DNA of 9,465 bases from Chloroflexota bacterium. GTDB taxonomy: Bacteria > Chloroflexota > Dehalococcoidia > SM23-28-2 > RBG-16-64-32. The DNA is taken from NCBI GenBank assembly GCA_022565075.1, contig JADFKG010000080.1, positions 1 to 9,465 of the forward strand, written 5' to 3'. This document shows positions 1 to 7,001 of the stretch, in pieces (position 1 is the first letter of the stretch; each line of letters begins with the position of its first letter). Made by a program: the position numbers and the translations under genes. The notes beneath the pieces were generated by a model. That model ran no database searches. It had not been told where the DNA came from and saw only the letters and a program-made list of their open reading frames with translations.

Positions 1-428
1 GGCCGGGCCGCGGCGCCATCATCAACGTGCCGTACCCGGCCGGCTGTGGCGACGAAGCGCTCATGGCTGGTTACCGTGAGGTCTGCGTGCCGGCGGTGAA
101 GCGCTTTGGACCGCAGTTCATCCTCGTGTCGGCGGGTTTCGACGCGCACTTCGCCGACCCGCTGGCGCAGCTGCGTGTCAGCACGGCGGGCTACTACGAG
201 ATCGCGACACTGCTGCGCGAGCTGGCGGACGAACTCTGCGAGGGCCGGATCGTCTTCGCGCTGGAGGGCGGATACGACCACACGGCTCTGGGTTGGTCGG
301 TGCAGGCGTGCTTCGACGCGCTGGCGGGGAACGACTTCGCGCCGGACCCGCTCGGCCGCGGGCCGTCCGCGCCAGCCCCTGATGTGAGCGCTCTACTGAC
401 GCGGGTGCGGGAAGTGCACGGGCTCTAG
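1..428 (+). CDS. Histone deacetylase-family (AcuC/HDAC-like) hydrolase, C-terminal part
   Basis: This is the last ~142 codons of a zinc-dependent deacetylase of the HDAC/AcuC/acetylpolyamine amidohydrolase superfamily; the N-terminal two thirds lie before the window. The reading frame is open from base 3 (PGRGAIINVPYPAG), matching the family's 'G.g...NvPlp.g' segment. GFDAH is at 135-149; by family knowledge its Asp is a zinc ligand. It is followed by DPLAQL. LEGGYD is at 261-278, and its Tyr (273-275) corresponds to the transition-state-stabilising tyrosine. These enzymes remove acetyl groups from lysine, polyamines or small acetylated substrates in the cytoplasm; which substrate applies here cannot be told. 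The gene ends 7 nt from the stop of the convergent hemW, with no terminator hairpin visible between them. The GTG at 27 is internal, not the true start. Confidence 0.9.
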   Translation, partial: PGRGAIINVPYPAGCGDEALMAGYREVCVPAVKRFGPQFILVSAGFDAHFADPLAQLRVSTAGYYEIATLLRELADELCEGRIVFALEGGYDHTALGWSVQACFDALAGNDFAPDPLGRGPSAPAPDVSALLTRVREVHGL

Positions 429-435
429 CCGCCGC

Positions 436-1635
436 TCAGTCGGGGAGGAGGCGGACGAAGACTTCGTTCGCCAGGTAGCGGCCGCGGTCCGTAAGGCGCA
501 GCCGTCCGTTGGCGCGCTCAAGGAGGCCCATCTCCAGCGTCTCCGCAAGGGGCTCCGCGTAGACGTCCTCGAACCGGCGGCCGAAGCGCCGTTCGAACGC
601 GGCGAGGTCGAGGCCGGCGTTCAGACGCAGGGCGAGGATCGCCGTGTCTGCCATCTGCAGCGACGCCGGCTGGGGGTCGACGAACGTCACCTGCTTCATC
701 GCTGCGAGCACGGTGGCCGGGGAGGCATCCGGTGACGGTGGCTCCTCCGCGGTGGTCGCGACGAGGCGGATGTACTGCCTCGGCGAGTAGACGTCTGCGA
801 AGCGATGGCCGCCCCAGTGCGAGTGCGCGCCGGGGCCGAGCGCGAGCCACTCGCCGTTGAGCCAGTAGACGAGGTTGTGGCGGCACTCCTCGCCCGGTTG
901 AGACCAGTTCGAGATCTCGTACTGGTCGTAGCCCGCTTCGGACAGGCGGCCGCCGGCCCACTCGTACATCTCGGCCTGCAGGTCGCCGTCCGGCGGTGGC
1001 ACGGTGCCGTGCTCGACGTCGTAGGCCAGCTTCGTGCCGTCTTCGACGGTCAGGGCGTAGGCGGAGACGTGGTCGGGCGCCAGCTCGATCGCGCGCTCGA
1101 CCGTGTCCTGCCACGAAGCCATAGGCTGGCCGGGCAGGCCATAGATCAGGTCGACGTTGATGCGGCCGAAGCCGGCGTCGCGCGCCCAGCGATAGCACTG
1201 CACCGCCTCGGCCGCGCTGTGAATGCGGTCGAGCGCGGCCAGCTCGTCGTCGTGGAGCGACTGGAAGCCGATGCTGAGCCGGTTGACGCCGGCGGCGAGG
1301 ATGCCGGCGAAGTAGTCACGGTCGGCCGTGCCGGGGTTCGCTTCGAGCGTGATCTCGGCGCCATTGGCGAGCGCGTAATGGTCGCGCAGCGTCGCCATGA
1401 TGCGCTCGATGTGAGGGAGCGGCAGCAGGCTGGGCGTGCCGCCGCCGAAGAAGACGGTCTCCACCGGACGCCCGCGGACGATGGGCGCCCAGAGCGCCAA
1501 CTCCGTGCACAGCGCGTCGACGAAATCTGGTACGAGGTCGTCCAGCTTCGCGTAGGAGTTGAAATCGCAGTATGAGCACTTGAGCGAGCAAAAAGGGACG
1601 TGGAGGTAGAGCGACAGCGCTGCATCCTTGGCCAT
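436..1635 (-). CDS. hemW: Radical SAM heme chaperone HemW (oxygen-independent coproporphyrinogen oxidase-like)
   Basis: A 399-residue protein of normal HemW length. The radical SAM CX3CX2C cluster motif is at C16, C20 and C23 in the context CSYCDFNSY; the Phe after the third Cys and the following N-S are HemW-like, whereas HemN has a fourth Cys in that stretch. GGGTPS (64-69) is the SAM-binding glycine motif. EANP (98-101), GFQS (123-126), YEISN (239-243), HNLVYW (253-258) and the C-terminal LTDRGRYLANEVFVRLL are further family signatures. HemW binds heme and is thought to deliver it to respiratory enzymes; older annotations call it coproporphyrinogen III oxidase, which is probably wrong for this subgroup. 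The ATG at 1635 places the Cys motif at the usual distance from the N-terminus. No correctly spaced Shine-Dalgarno is seen, only an AGG touching the ATG. A possible -10 lies 9 nt upstream. Confidence 0.93.
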   Translation of the reverse strand: MAKDAALSLYLHVPFCSLKCSYCDFNSYAKLDDLVPDFVDALCTELALWAPIVRGRPVETVFFGGGTPSLLPLPHIERIMATLRDHYALANGAEITLEANPGTADRDYFAGILAAGVNRLSIGFQSLHDDELAALDRIHSAAEAVQCYRWARDAGFGRINVDLIYGLPGQPMASWQDTVERAIELAPDHVSAYALTVEDGTKLAYDVEHGTVPPPDGDLQAEMYEWAGGRLSEAGYDQYEISNWSQPGEECRHNLVYWLNGEWLALGPGAHSHWGGHRFADVYSPRQYIRLVATTAEEPPSPDASPATVLAAMKQVTFVDPQPASLQMADTAILALRLNAGLDLAAFERRFGRRFEDVYAEPLAETLEMGLLERANGRLRLTDRGRYLANEVFVRLLPD

Positions 1636-1644
1636 CCTGAAGTG

Positions 1645-1653
1645 ATGGTAACA
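1645..1653 (-). promoter_or_regulatory. Candidate extended -10 of hemW, near-leaderless
   Basis: Read on the minus strand this is TGT followed by TACCAT, a TGn extended -10 with a 4/6 hexamer. Nine bases separate it from the hemW ATG, so transcription would begin at or just before the start codon. No -35 resembling TTGACA is seen at 16-18 bp. Weak alone, but it repeats the arrangement seen at aspS, the first GNAT and tig. Confidence 0.35.
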
Positions 1654-1769
1654 CCGGCCCGGCGGTGAAGGTTGGGTATAGAGATGGAGAGGTTTCGTGA
1701 AGATAGACTGTCACCTGTAACCGGTTGAGAAACGGGGGCGTCTAGATACTGGAACCGTTAAGAAGTAAC

Positions 1770-1776
1770 GAGGAAG
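1770..1776 (+). promoter_or_regulatory. Ribosome-binding site of the zinc-ribbon/RDD protein gene
   Basis: GAGGAAG lies a few bases before the ATG at 1779. It is a good Shine-Dalgarno match and fixes the start codon. It contrasts with the neighbouring hemW and aspS, which lack one. Confidence 0.65.
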
Positions 1777-1778
1777 TC

Positions 1779-2384
1779 ATGAGCGTAATTTGCTCCAAGT
1801 GCGGATGCACGTTGGGCACACTGGATCAGTTCTGCGGTACCTGCAGCGCTGATCTAGAAGAAAAGGCGAAGGCGGCGATGGCGTTCGCCGTGCGCATAAT
1901 CGCCAAGCCCTGCCCGGAGTGTCACTACGGCGCGCCACCGGCGGCCGCGCAGTGCCGCGCCTGTGGCTTCGACTTCGCGCACTCCGAACCCAGGCCCCTA
2001 GTCTATGCGTCGTGGCCGACGAGGCTAGCGGCGGCGTTGATCGACTTCGTTCTCGTTGGCCTTCCCGTGCTGGCGATGGTGCTCGTCGTTGGCCGACCCG
2101 CTGTGATTGTGTGGTTCGCGGTCATGTTTCCGCTGCTCTACTGCCTCGGCTTCTGGACGCTGGACGGCGCGACACCCGGCAAGGCGGCTTTCGGCCTGCG
2201 CGTGGTGACGTCGACGGGCGAGCCGGTCTTCCCGATCCAGGGGTTCATCCGCTACACCGGATACCTCGTCTCGGCGCTGGCGTTCTTCATCGGTTTCCTG
2301 ATGGCGTTCGGCAACCGGGAGAGGCGCGGGTTTCACGACTTCTGGGCTGGCACCGTCGTCATCAAGTCCAGACGCATCCGATAG
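1779..2384 (+). CDS. Double zinc-ribbon, RDD-domain membrane protein
   Basis: A 201-residue protein of unknown function with two parts. The N-terminus has two zinc-ribbon-like knuckle pairs: C5/C8 with C19/C22, and C45/C48 with C59/C62, each a CXXC pair about 11 residues from its partner. The second half is an RDD domain, named for conserved Arg and Asp residues: WPTRLAAALIDF holds R82 and D89, followed by a hydrophobic segment (~88-105), another at ~108-126, the typical DGATPGKAAFGLRVV (129-143), a third hydrophobic stretch (~160-178) and the closing RRGFHDFWAGTVVI with D187. The ribbons should face the cytoplasm. RDD proteins have been linked to transport or ion homeostasis in some bacteria, but I would not assign a substrate. 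Start ATG at 1779 follows GAGGAAG. The stop is 44 nt before aspS, which appears to have its own promoter. Confidence 0.85.
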   Translation: MSVICSKCGCTLGTLDQFCGTCSADLEEKAKAAMAFAVRIIAKPCPECHYGAPPAAAQCRACGFDFAHSEPRPLVYASWPTRLAAALIDFVLVGLPVLAMVLVVGRPAVIVWFAVMFPLLYCLGFWTLDGATPGKAAFGLRVVTSTGEPVFPIQGFIRYTGYLVSALAFFIGFLMAFGNRERRGFHDFWAGTVVIKSRRIR

Positions 2385-2390
2385 CGCTCC

Positions 2391-2428
2391 CTGAACGTAG
2401 CTCGTACCTCCGGTATAGTGGTCTCGCT
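2391..2428 (+). promoter_or_regulatory. aspS promoter, apparently giving a leaderless mRNA
   Basis: CTGAAC (2391-2396, 3/6 match to -35) is followed after 17 bp by TATAGT (2414-2419, 5/6 match to -10). Only 9 nt separate the -10 from the aspS ATG at 2429, so the predicted transcript starts within about three bases of the start codon. The 9 nt (GTGGTCTCGCT region) contain no Shine-Dalgarno. Confidence 0.55.
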
Positions 2429-4252
2429 ATGCTCAAGACCCACTCCTGCGGTGTGCTGCGTGCCTCTGACGAAGGCGAGAGCGTCTCGCTGGCGGGCTGG
2501 GTTCACCGCAGACGCGACCACGGCGCTCTCATCTTCATCGACCTGCGCGACTCTACCGGTCTCGTTCAGGTCGTCTTCAACCCGCAGGAGACCGCCGGCT
2601 CGTTCAGTGAAGCCGAGCAGCTGCGCGGCGAGTACGTCGTCCAGGTCGAGGGCGCCGTGACGAGGCGCAAAGAGGGCACCGAGAATCCGAACCTGCCGAC
2701 GGGCGAGATCGAGGTTCACGCGAAAAAGCTCCGGATACTGAACCCCTCCCGCACGCCGCCCTTCTACATCTCGGAGGAGCAGGACGTCGAGGAGCTGCTG
2801 CGCCTCAAGTACCGATACCTGGATCTGCGGCGCGACGGCATGCACAGCAACATCGTGATGCGCCACCGTGTCGTGCAGTTCATCCGCAACTACCTCAGCG
2901 AGCGCGACTTCGTCGAGATCGAGACGCCGATCATCACCGCACCGACGCCGGAGGGCTCCCGCGACTACGTCGTGCCCAGCCGCGTCCAGCCGGGCAAGTT
3001 CTACGCGCTGCCGCAGTCGCCGCAGCAGTTCAAGCAGCTGCTGATGGTGGCCGGCTTCGAGCGCTACTTCCAGATCGCTCACTGCCTGCGCGACGAGGAC
3101 CTGCGGGCGGACCGCCAGCCGGAGCACACGCAGCTCGACCTTGAGATGAGCTTCATCTCAAGTGAAGAAGACATCCTCGGCCTGATGGAGGCGCTGTACA
3201 TCGCGCTCGTTGAAGAGATGACACCGGACTTCCGCATCCTCCAGAAGCCGTTCCCACGCATTACTTACGCCGAGTCGATGGCGCGCTTCGGTTCGGACAA
3301 GCCGGACATGCGCTATGGCCTGGAGCTGGTGACGTTCAACGAGGCGCTTGGCGACAGCGAGTTCAAGGTCTTCCGGAGCGTCATCGAGGACGGCGGCGTG
3401 GTGCGCGGGCTGAACGTCCCCGGCGGCGCCGAGATGAGCCGCAAGCAGGTCGATTCCCTGACCACGTTCGTGCAGCAGTATGGGGCGAAAGGGCTCGTCT
3501 CGATGCAGCTTCTCGGTGAGGGCGACCTCGATTCGCTAACGGCGGAAGACATCAAGTCGCCCGTCGCGAAGTTCTTCACGGTGGAACAGGTTTCGTCGCT
3601 CGCCCGGCTGGCCGGCGCGAAGCGCGGCGATATGCTGCTGATGGTGGCGGACAAGGAACCGGCTGCCAACAAGGCGCTCGATCCGTTGCGGCGCGAGCTG
3701 GCTTCGCGCCTGGAGTTGGCGGATCCGGACGTCCTGGCGTTCGTCTTTGTTACCGATTACCCGCTGCTGGATTGGAGCGAGACGGAGGAGCGCTGGGTCG
3801 CCGCGCACCACCTGTTCACATCGCCGAACCTGGAGGACCTGCCTCTGATGGAGTCAGACCCCGGCGCCGTGCGCTCACACGCCTACGACTGTGTCTGCAA
3901 CGGCTGGGAGCTGTTCAGCGGCTCGATCCGTATCCACCAGAGGGAAGTGCAGGAGGCCGTGTTCCGGCGGCTCGGCATCGACCCGGAAGAGGCGCAGCGC
4001 CGTTTCGGGCACATGCTCGAAGCGTTCGAGTTTGGTGCGCCGCCGCACGCCGGCATTGGCGCTGGCATCGATCGCCTGTTGGCAGTCCTCTTGCGGGAGT
4101 CCGACATCCGTGAGGTGATCGCCTTCCCGAAGACGAAGTCGGCGTCCGATCCGATGACGGGCGCACCGGCGACGATAAGCGAGGAACAGCTAAACGAACT
4201 GCACATCGCCCTCACCACTGCGGACGAAAACGCGACCGAAGATAGCGGTTGA
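2429..4252 (+). CDS. aspS: Aspartyl-tRNA synthetase, probably non-discriminating (Asp/Asn)
   Basis: A 607-residue class IIb synthetase that charges tRNA(Asp) with aspartate. It has the bacterial layout: N-terminal OB-fold anticodon domain (~1-105), catalytic domain, an inserted GAD domain (~290-420), then the rest of the catalytic domain. QSPQ is at 196-199, motif 2 around LRDED (220-224), and motif 3 GIDR ends at R549. The tail FPKTKSASDPMTGAPATIS is typical. ATG 2429 is chosen because homology begins at once (MLKTHSCG); the frame is open upstream to before 1919 but that part overlaps the RDD gene and looks non-homologous. His31 (RRRDHG) and Gly83 (RKEGTENPN) match non-discriminating AspRS, where discriminating enzymes have Leu and Lys. 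Such an enzyme also makes Asp-tRNA(Asn) for GatCAB. Motif 2 reads HCLRDED...PEHTQ rather than the common rCFRDED...PEFTQ. Confidence 0.96.
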   Translation: MLKTHSCGVLRASDEGESVSLAGWVHRRRDHGALIFIDLRDSTGLVQVVFNPQETAGSFSEAEQLRGEYVVQVEGAVTRRKEGTENPNLPTGEIEVHAKKLRILNPSRTPPFYISEEQDVEELLRLKYRYLDLRRDGMHSNIVMRHRVVQFIRNYLSERDFVEIETPIITAPTPEGSRDYVVPSRVQPGKFYALPQSPQQFKQLLMVAGFERYFQIAHCLRDEDLRADRQPEHTQLDLEMSFISSEEDILGLMEALYIALVEEMTPDFRILQKPFPRITYAESMARFGSDKPDMRYGLELVTFNEALGDSEFKVFRSVIEDGGVVRGLNVPGGAEMSRKQVDSLTTFVQQYGAKGLVSMQLLGEGDLDSLTAEDIKSPVAKFFTVEQVSSLARLAGAKRGDMLLMVADKEPAANKALDPLRRELASRLELADPDVLAFVFVTDYPLLDWSETEERWVAAHHLFTSPNLEDLPLMESDPGAVRSHAYDCVCNGWELFSGSIRIHQREVQEAVFRRLGIDPEEAQRRFGHMLEAFEFGAPPHAGIGAGIDRLLAVLLRESDIREVIAFPKTKSASDPMTGAPATISEEQLNELHIALTTADENATEDSG

Positions 4253-4256
4253 GCGC

Positions 4257-4286
4257 TTGCCGTGCGGAACGGGGCGCTGATATCAT
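4257..4286 (+). promoter_or_regulatory. Promoter of the ABC importer operon
   Basis: TTGCCG (4257-4262, 4/6 to -35), an 18-bp spacer, and TATCAT (4281-4286, 5/6 to -10) preceded by TGA, giving an extended -10. Transcription would start near 4293, leaving a leader of roughly 50 nt before the ATG at 4344. This leadered design with a Shine-Dalgarno contrasts with aspS and tig. No operator palindrome is evident. Confidence 0.55.
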
Positions 4287-4333
4287 GCGGCAAACCGTAA
4301 ACGCGTCGCCCGCCGTACCCCAGAGAGACACCT

Positions 4334-4337
4334 GGAG
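4334..4337 (+). promoter_or_regulatory. Ribosome-binding site of the solute-binding protein gene
   Basis: GGAG lies 6 nt before the ATG at 4344, within CTGGAGAATCTG. It supports this start codon. Confidence 0.6.
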
Positions 4338-4343
4338 AATCTG

Positions 4344-6008
4344 ATGGAGACTCGCCGCCTCGTTCTCACGCTCACCGGCATCGCCGTGGCGACGATCGTC
4401 GTCCTCGGCGGCCTCGGCGCGATCCTACTTGCGAGCGGTGGCGGCGACGACGACGGGACCACCGCTGGTGATGATGCTGAAGACGACGGCCTGGGCGAGC
4501 GCATCGACAATGAGCTGCGGCTCTTCGGCCCCGACCCGATCACGCTCGACCCGGCCTGCGCCTCCGACGCCGGCTCCGCGGAGTACATCGTCGAGATCTT
4601 CTCCGGCCTCGTCTCGTTCGACCTTGATCTGAACGTCATCCCGGACATCGCGGAGGACTGGGAGGTGAGCGACGATGGGACCGTGTATACGTTCAACCTT
4701 CGGAGCAACGTTCTCTTCCACGACAACTCCCGGCCGGTGACGGCGGGCGACTTCAAGTTCTCGCTGGAGCGCGCGCTGAACCCGGACACGCAGTCGACGG
4801 TTGGCGAGGTGTACCTCGGCGATCTGGCCGGCTCCGCGGAGTTCATCGCCGGGAACGCCGACGAAGTGACCGGCATCCGGGTGATCGATCCGCAGACGCT
4901 GGAGCTGACGATCACCGAGCCGAGTGCCGTCTTCATCGACAAGCTGACGTATCCCACGGCCTACGTCGTCGACCAACGAGAGGTGGGGGACGCGACCTGC
5001 TTTGAGGGTGGCGGCTGGACGCTGACGCCGAACGGCACCGGCCCGTTCAAGATGGAGGAGTGGGACCTGGGCCGAAAGATCGTGCTCACGGCGAACACCC
5101 GCTTCCACCTTGAGCCGGCGCCGTCCCTGGACCGCGTGACGTATATCCTGTCCGGCGGCTCCTCGTTCGTGATGTACGAGAACGACGAGATCGACATAAC
5201 CGGAATCGGCAGCGTCAATATCGAGTCCGTCCGTGATCCCAACAGCGATCTCAACGCGGACTTACGTGAGGGCCCGTCGCTCAACGTCTTCTACATCGGC
5301 TTCAACACGCGAGAAGCGCCGTTCGACGACGCGAACTTGCGCAACGCCCTCTCGCTGTCGATCGACCGTGAGTTCCTGGCGCGGGAGTTCCTGCTGGACC
5401 TGGTCGTGCCGGCGAAGGGGATCTTGCCGCCGGGCATGGACGGCTACAACGAATCGCTGCCCGACATCCCGTTCGACCCTGACACGGCGCGCGACCTGCT
5501 CGAAGAGGCGGGCGGCGCCGGCGTCATCGATGGCGCGACGATCCTGACCTCGGGACAGGGGGCGACGCCCTCGGACATTCTGCAGGTGGTGCTGGCGATG
5601 TGGGAGCAGGAGCTGGGGATCACGGTGACGATCGAACAGGAGGACTTCGGTCTCTTCCTGCGCGACCTCGACGACGGTAGGTTCGAGATGTTCTCTCTCG
5701 GCTGGATCGCTGACTATCCCGACCCGCAGAACTTCCTCGACATCAAGCTGCACTCGGAGAGCTCGAACAACGAGGCGGGTTACTCGAACCCGGCGGTCGA
5801 CGCGCTTCTTGATGAGGCGGACCGTGAAACGGACGAGGCGACGCGTCTGGAGCTTTACCAGCGGGCCGAGGAGCTGATCATCGAGGACATGCCGTGGGCG
5901 CCGCTCTATCATGGCAAGGCGAACTATCTGGTGAAGCCGTACGTCGAGGGCTTCGTGATTCCGCCGTTTGTCATTCCAAACCTGCGCTACGTGACGATCA
6001 ACCGCTAA
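4344..6008 (+). CDS. ABC transporter substrate-binding protein, family 5 (peptide/nickel/oligosaccharide type)
   Basis: A 554-residue extracytoplasmic solute-binding protein of the SBP_bac_5 family (DppA/OppA/NikA relatives), which captures a ligand outside the membrane and presents it to the DppB/DppC-type permeases. Residues 6-31 form one hydrophobic helix after METRR, followed by an acidic, Gly-rich linker (32-50). Family hallmarks include IVEIFSGLVSFD (82-93), DIAEDWEVSDDGTVYTFNLR (101-120), FSLERALNP (139-147), a C-terminal GWIADYPDPQNFL, and the PAVDALLDEA...RAEELIIEDMPWAPLY end. There is no lipobox cysteine after the helix, so it is probably an anchored or SPase I-cleaved protein rather than a lipoprotein. 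Only two cysteines exist, C72 and C219, which could form a disulfide. First gene of the operon; the dppB-like gene starts 12 nt after its stop. Ligand unknown: peptides are the default guess. Confidence 0.93.
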   Translation: METRRLVLTLTGIAVATIVVLGGLGAILLASGGGDDDGTTAGDDAEDDGLGERIDNELRLFGPDPITLDPACASDAGSAEYIVEIFSGLVSFDLDLNVIPDIAEDWEVSDDGTVYTFNLRSNVLFHDNSRPVTAGDFKFSLERALNPDTQSTVGEVYLGDLAGSAEFIAGNADEVTGIRVIDPQTLELTITEPSAVFIDKLTYPTAYVVDQREVGDATCFEGGGWTLTPNGTGPFKMEEWDLGRKIVLTANTRFHLEPAPSLDRVTYILSGGSSFVMYENDEIDITGIGSVNIESVRDPNSDLNADLREGPSLNVFYIGFNTREAPFDDANLRNALSLSIDREFLAREFLLDLVVPAKGILPPGMDGYNESLPDIPFDPDTARDLLEEAGGAGVIDGATILTSGQGATPSDILQVVLAMWEQELGITVTIEQEDFGLFLRDLDDGRFEMFSLGWIADYPDPQNFLDIKLHSESSNNEAGYSNPAVDALLDEADRETDEATRLELYQRAEELIIEDMPWAPLYHGKANYLVKPYVEGFVIPPFVIPNLRYVTINR

Positions 6009-6020
6009 GATAACGGCGTC

Positions 6021-7001
6021 ATGCCCGCGGGCCTCGCCACTTACATCATCCGGCGGCTCCTGCTGCTGCCGGTTATCCTCTTCATCGTCTCCTTCGCGAC
6101 GTTCTCCCTGGGCCGCTTTGCGCCCGTCGACTACGTTGAGATACAGGCCGGCCCGCGCGCACAGCCGGAGACGATCGAGCGCATTCGCGAGGAACGTGGG
6201 CTGAACGACCCGGTGCCAGTGCAGTACGTGCGCTACATGGGAAACGCCCTCACCGGCGATCTCGGAATAAGCACTCGATATCAGGGCTTTCCTGTCGCCG
6301 ACGTGATCTTCCCGCGCATGTGGATCACCATGCAGTACAACGCCGTGGTGCTCGTGCTCACCTTTGGGATCGGTCTGCCGCTCGGCACCTGGGCGGCGCT
6401 GCGCCGGGGGACGTGGCAGGACCCGTTATCGATCGGTGTCTTCCTCTTTTTCGCCTCCGTTCCGGTGCTGATCTCCGTACCGCTGCTACAGTGGCTGTTC
6501 ACGGTCAAACTGGGGGTGCTGCCGTCGGGCGGCTGGTCGGAGGCGGAGTATCTGGGCGTCGAACTGGGCATCTTCTCAAAGCACATCGTCTTGCCAGTAC
6601 TGGCGCTCACCTTACCCGGCGTCGCCGGCATCGCTCGCTACATGCGCGGGCAGGTGATGGAGGTGCTGGATCAGGACTTCGTGCGAACAGCGAACGCCAA
6701 AGGGTTGAAGGCGAGCACCGTCGTCACGCGACACGTGGCGCGGAACGCCCTGTTGCCGATCGTAACGATTCTCGGCTTCGAGCTGGCGGCGCTGATCGGC
6801 GGCTCGATCTTCGTCGAGACGTTGCTCGGGATCCCGGGCATCGGGCTGCTGGCCTTCGAGTCGATCAAATCGCGCGATTACGACACGATCATGGCGATCG
6901 TCCTCGTCGGCTCGACGACGTTCGTGCTGGCGATGCTGCTGATCGATATCGCCTACGGCTTCATCGACCCACGGATCAGAGTGGAAGGCTCGATCGAGTG
7001 A
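6021..7001 (+). CDS. ABC transporter permease, DppB/OppB type
   Basis: A 326-residue integral membrane subunit of a family-5 (dipeptide/oligopeptide/nickel) ABC importer. The N-terminus YIIRRLLLLPVILFIVSFATF is the standard first helix of DppB-type permeases. Hydrophobic segments lie at about 10-31, 103-125, 136-160, 187-206, 248-271 and 288-315. The cytoplasmic EAA loop that docks the ATPase is at 222-246 (RTANAKGLK...RNALLP), and GSIFVETLLGIPGIG (261-275) is also typical. LNDPVPVQYVRYMGNALTGDLG (61-82) is the conserved periplasmic segment. The ATG at 6021 has no clear Shine-Dalgarno, so translation may depend on reinitiation from the binding-protein stop 12 nt upstream. Its TGA stop overlaps the GTG start of the next permease. 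Confidence 0.95.
   Translation: MPAGLATYIIRRLLLLPVILFIVSFATFSLGRFAPVDYVEIQAGPRAQPETIERIREERGLNDPVPVQYVRYMGNALTGDLGISTRYQGFPVADVIFPRMWITMQYNAVVLVLTFGIGLPLGTWAALRRGTWQDPLSIGVFLFFASVPVLISVPLLQWLFTVKLGVLPSGGWSEAEYLGVELGIFSKHIVLPVLALTLPGVAGIARYMRGQVMEVLDQDFVRTANAKGLKASTVVTRHVARNALLPIVTILGFELAALIGGSIFVETLLGIPGIGLLAFESIKSRDYDTIMAIVLVGSTTFVLAMLLIDIAYGFIDPRIRVEGSIE
6983..6988 (+). promoter_or_regulatory. Ribosome-binding site for the DppC-type permease gene
   Basis: GGAAGG inside the end of the upstream permease gene, 9 nt before the GTG at 6998. Together with the GTGA start/stop overlap it supports that start and translational coupling. Confidence 0.45.

Larger units (their letters stand above)
1636..1778. 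other. Divergent intergenic region between hemW and the RDD protein gene
   Basis: These 143 bases separate two divergently transcribed genes and must carry both promoters. On the minus strand a TGT-TACCAT extended -10-like element sits 9 nt from the hemW ATG. On the plus strand, TTGAGA (1725-1730) is a 5/6 match to a -35 box, but no well-spaced -10 follows; TAGACT (1704-1709) and GATACT (1745-1750) are weak candidates. AACCGGTT (1719-1726) is a perfect 8-bp palindrome. TAACCGGTT (1718-1726) can also pair with AACCGTTA (1753-1760), with one bulged C and a 26-nt loop. No coding region is visible. Confidence 0.5.

Noticed and set aside
1919..2428. Long upstream extension of the aspS frame (170 extra codons)
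   Set aside because: It overlaps the well-supported RDD protein gene in another frame, is Arg-rich in the way of high-GC out-of-frame translation, and AspRS homology starts exactly at ATG 2429.
2333..3127. Long open frame on the minus strand opposite aspS (and similar ones opposite the importer genes, 5262-5912 and 4283-5108)
   Set aside because: High-GC coding DNA gives long antisense frames. The translations are low-complexity and rich in Arg, Val and Ala or Ser, and show no recognisable domain.
4252..4278. AGCGC/GCGCT inverted repeat after aspS as a terminator
   Set aside because: Only 5 bp with a 17-nt loop, no T tract, and it overlaps the better-supported importer promoter.
6006..6011. 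TAAGAT, 9 nt before the DppB-type start, as another leaderless -10
   Set aside because: Only 4/6, formed by the stop codon of the binding-protein gene and internal to a tight operon; it was not counted in the leaderless pattern.
6320..6997. Upstream extension of the DppC-type permease frame
   Set aside because: It lies over the DppB-type gene in a different frame; the permease homology begins after the GTG at 6998, which overlaps the previous stop.
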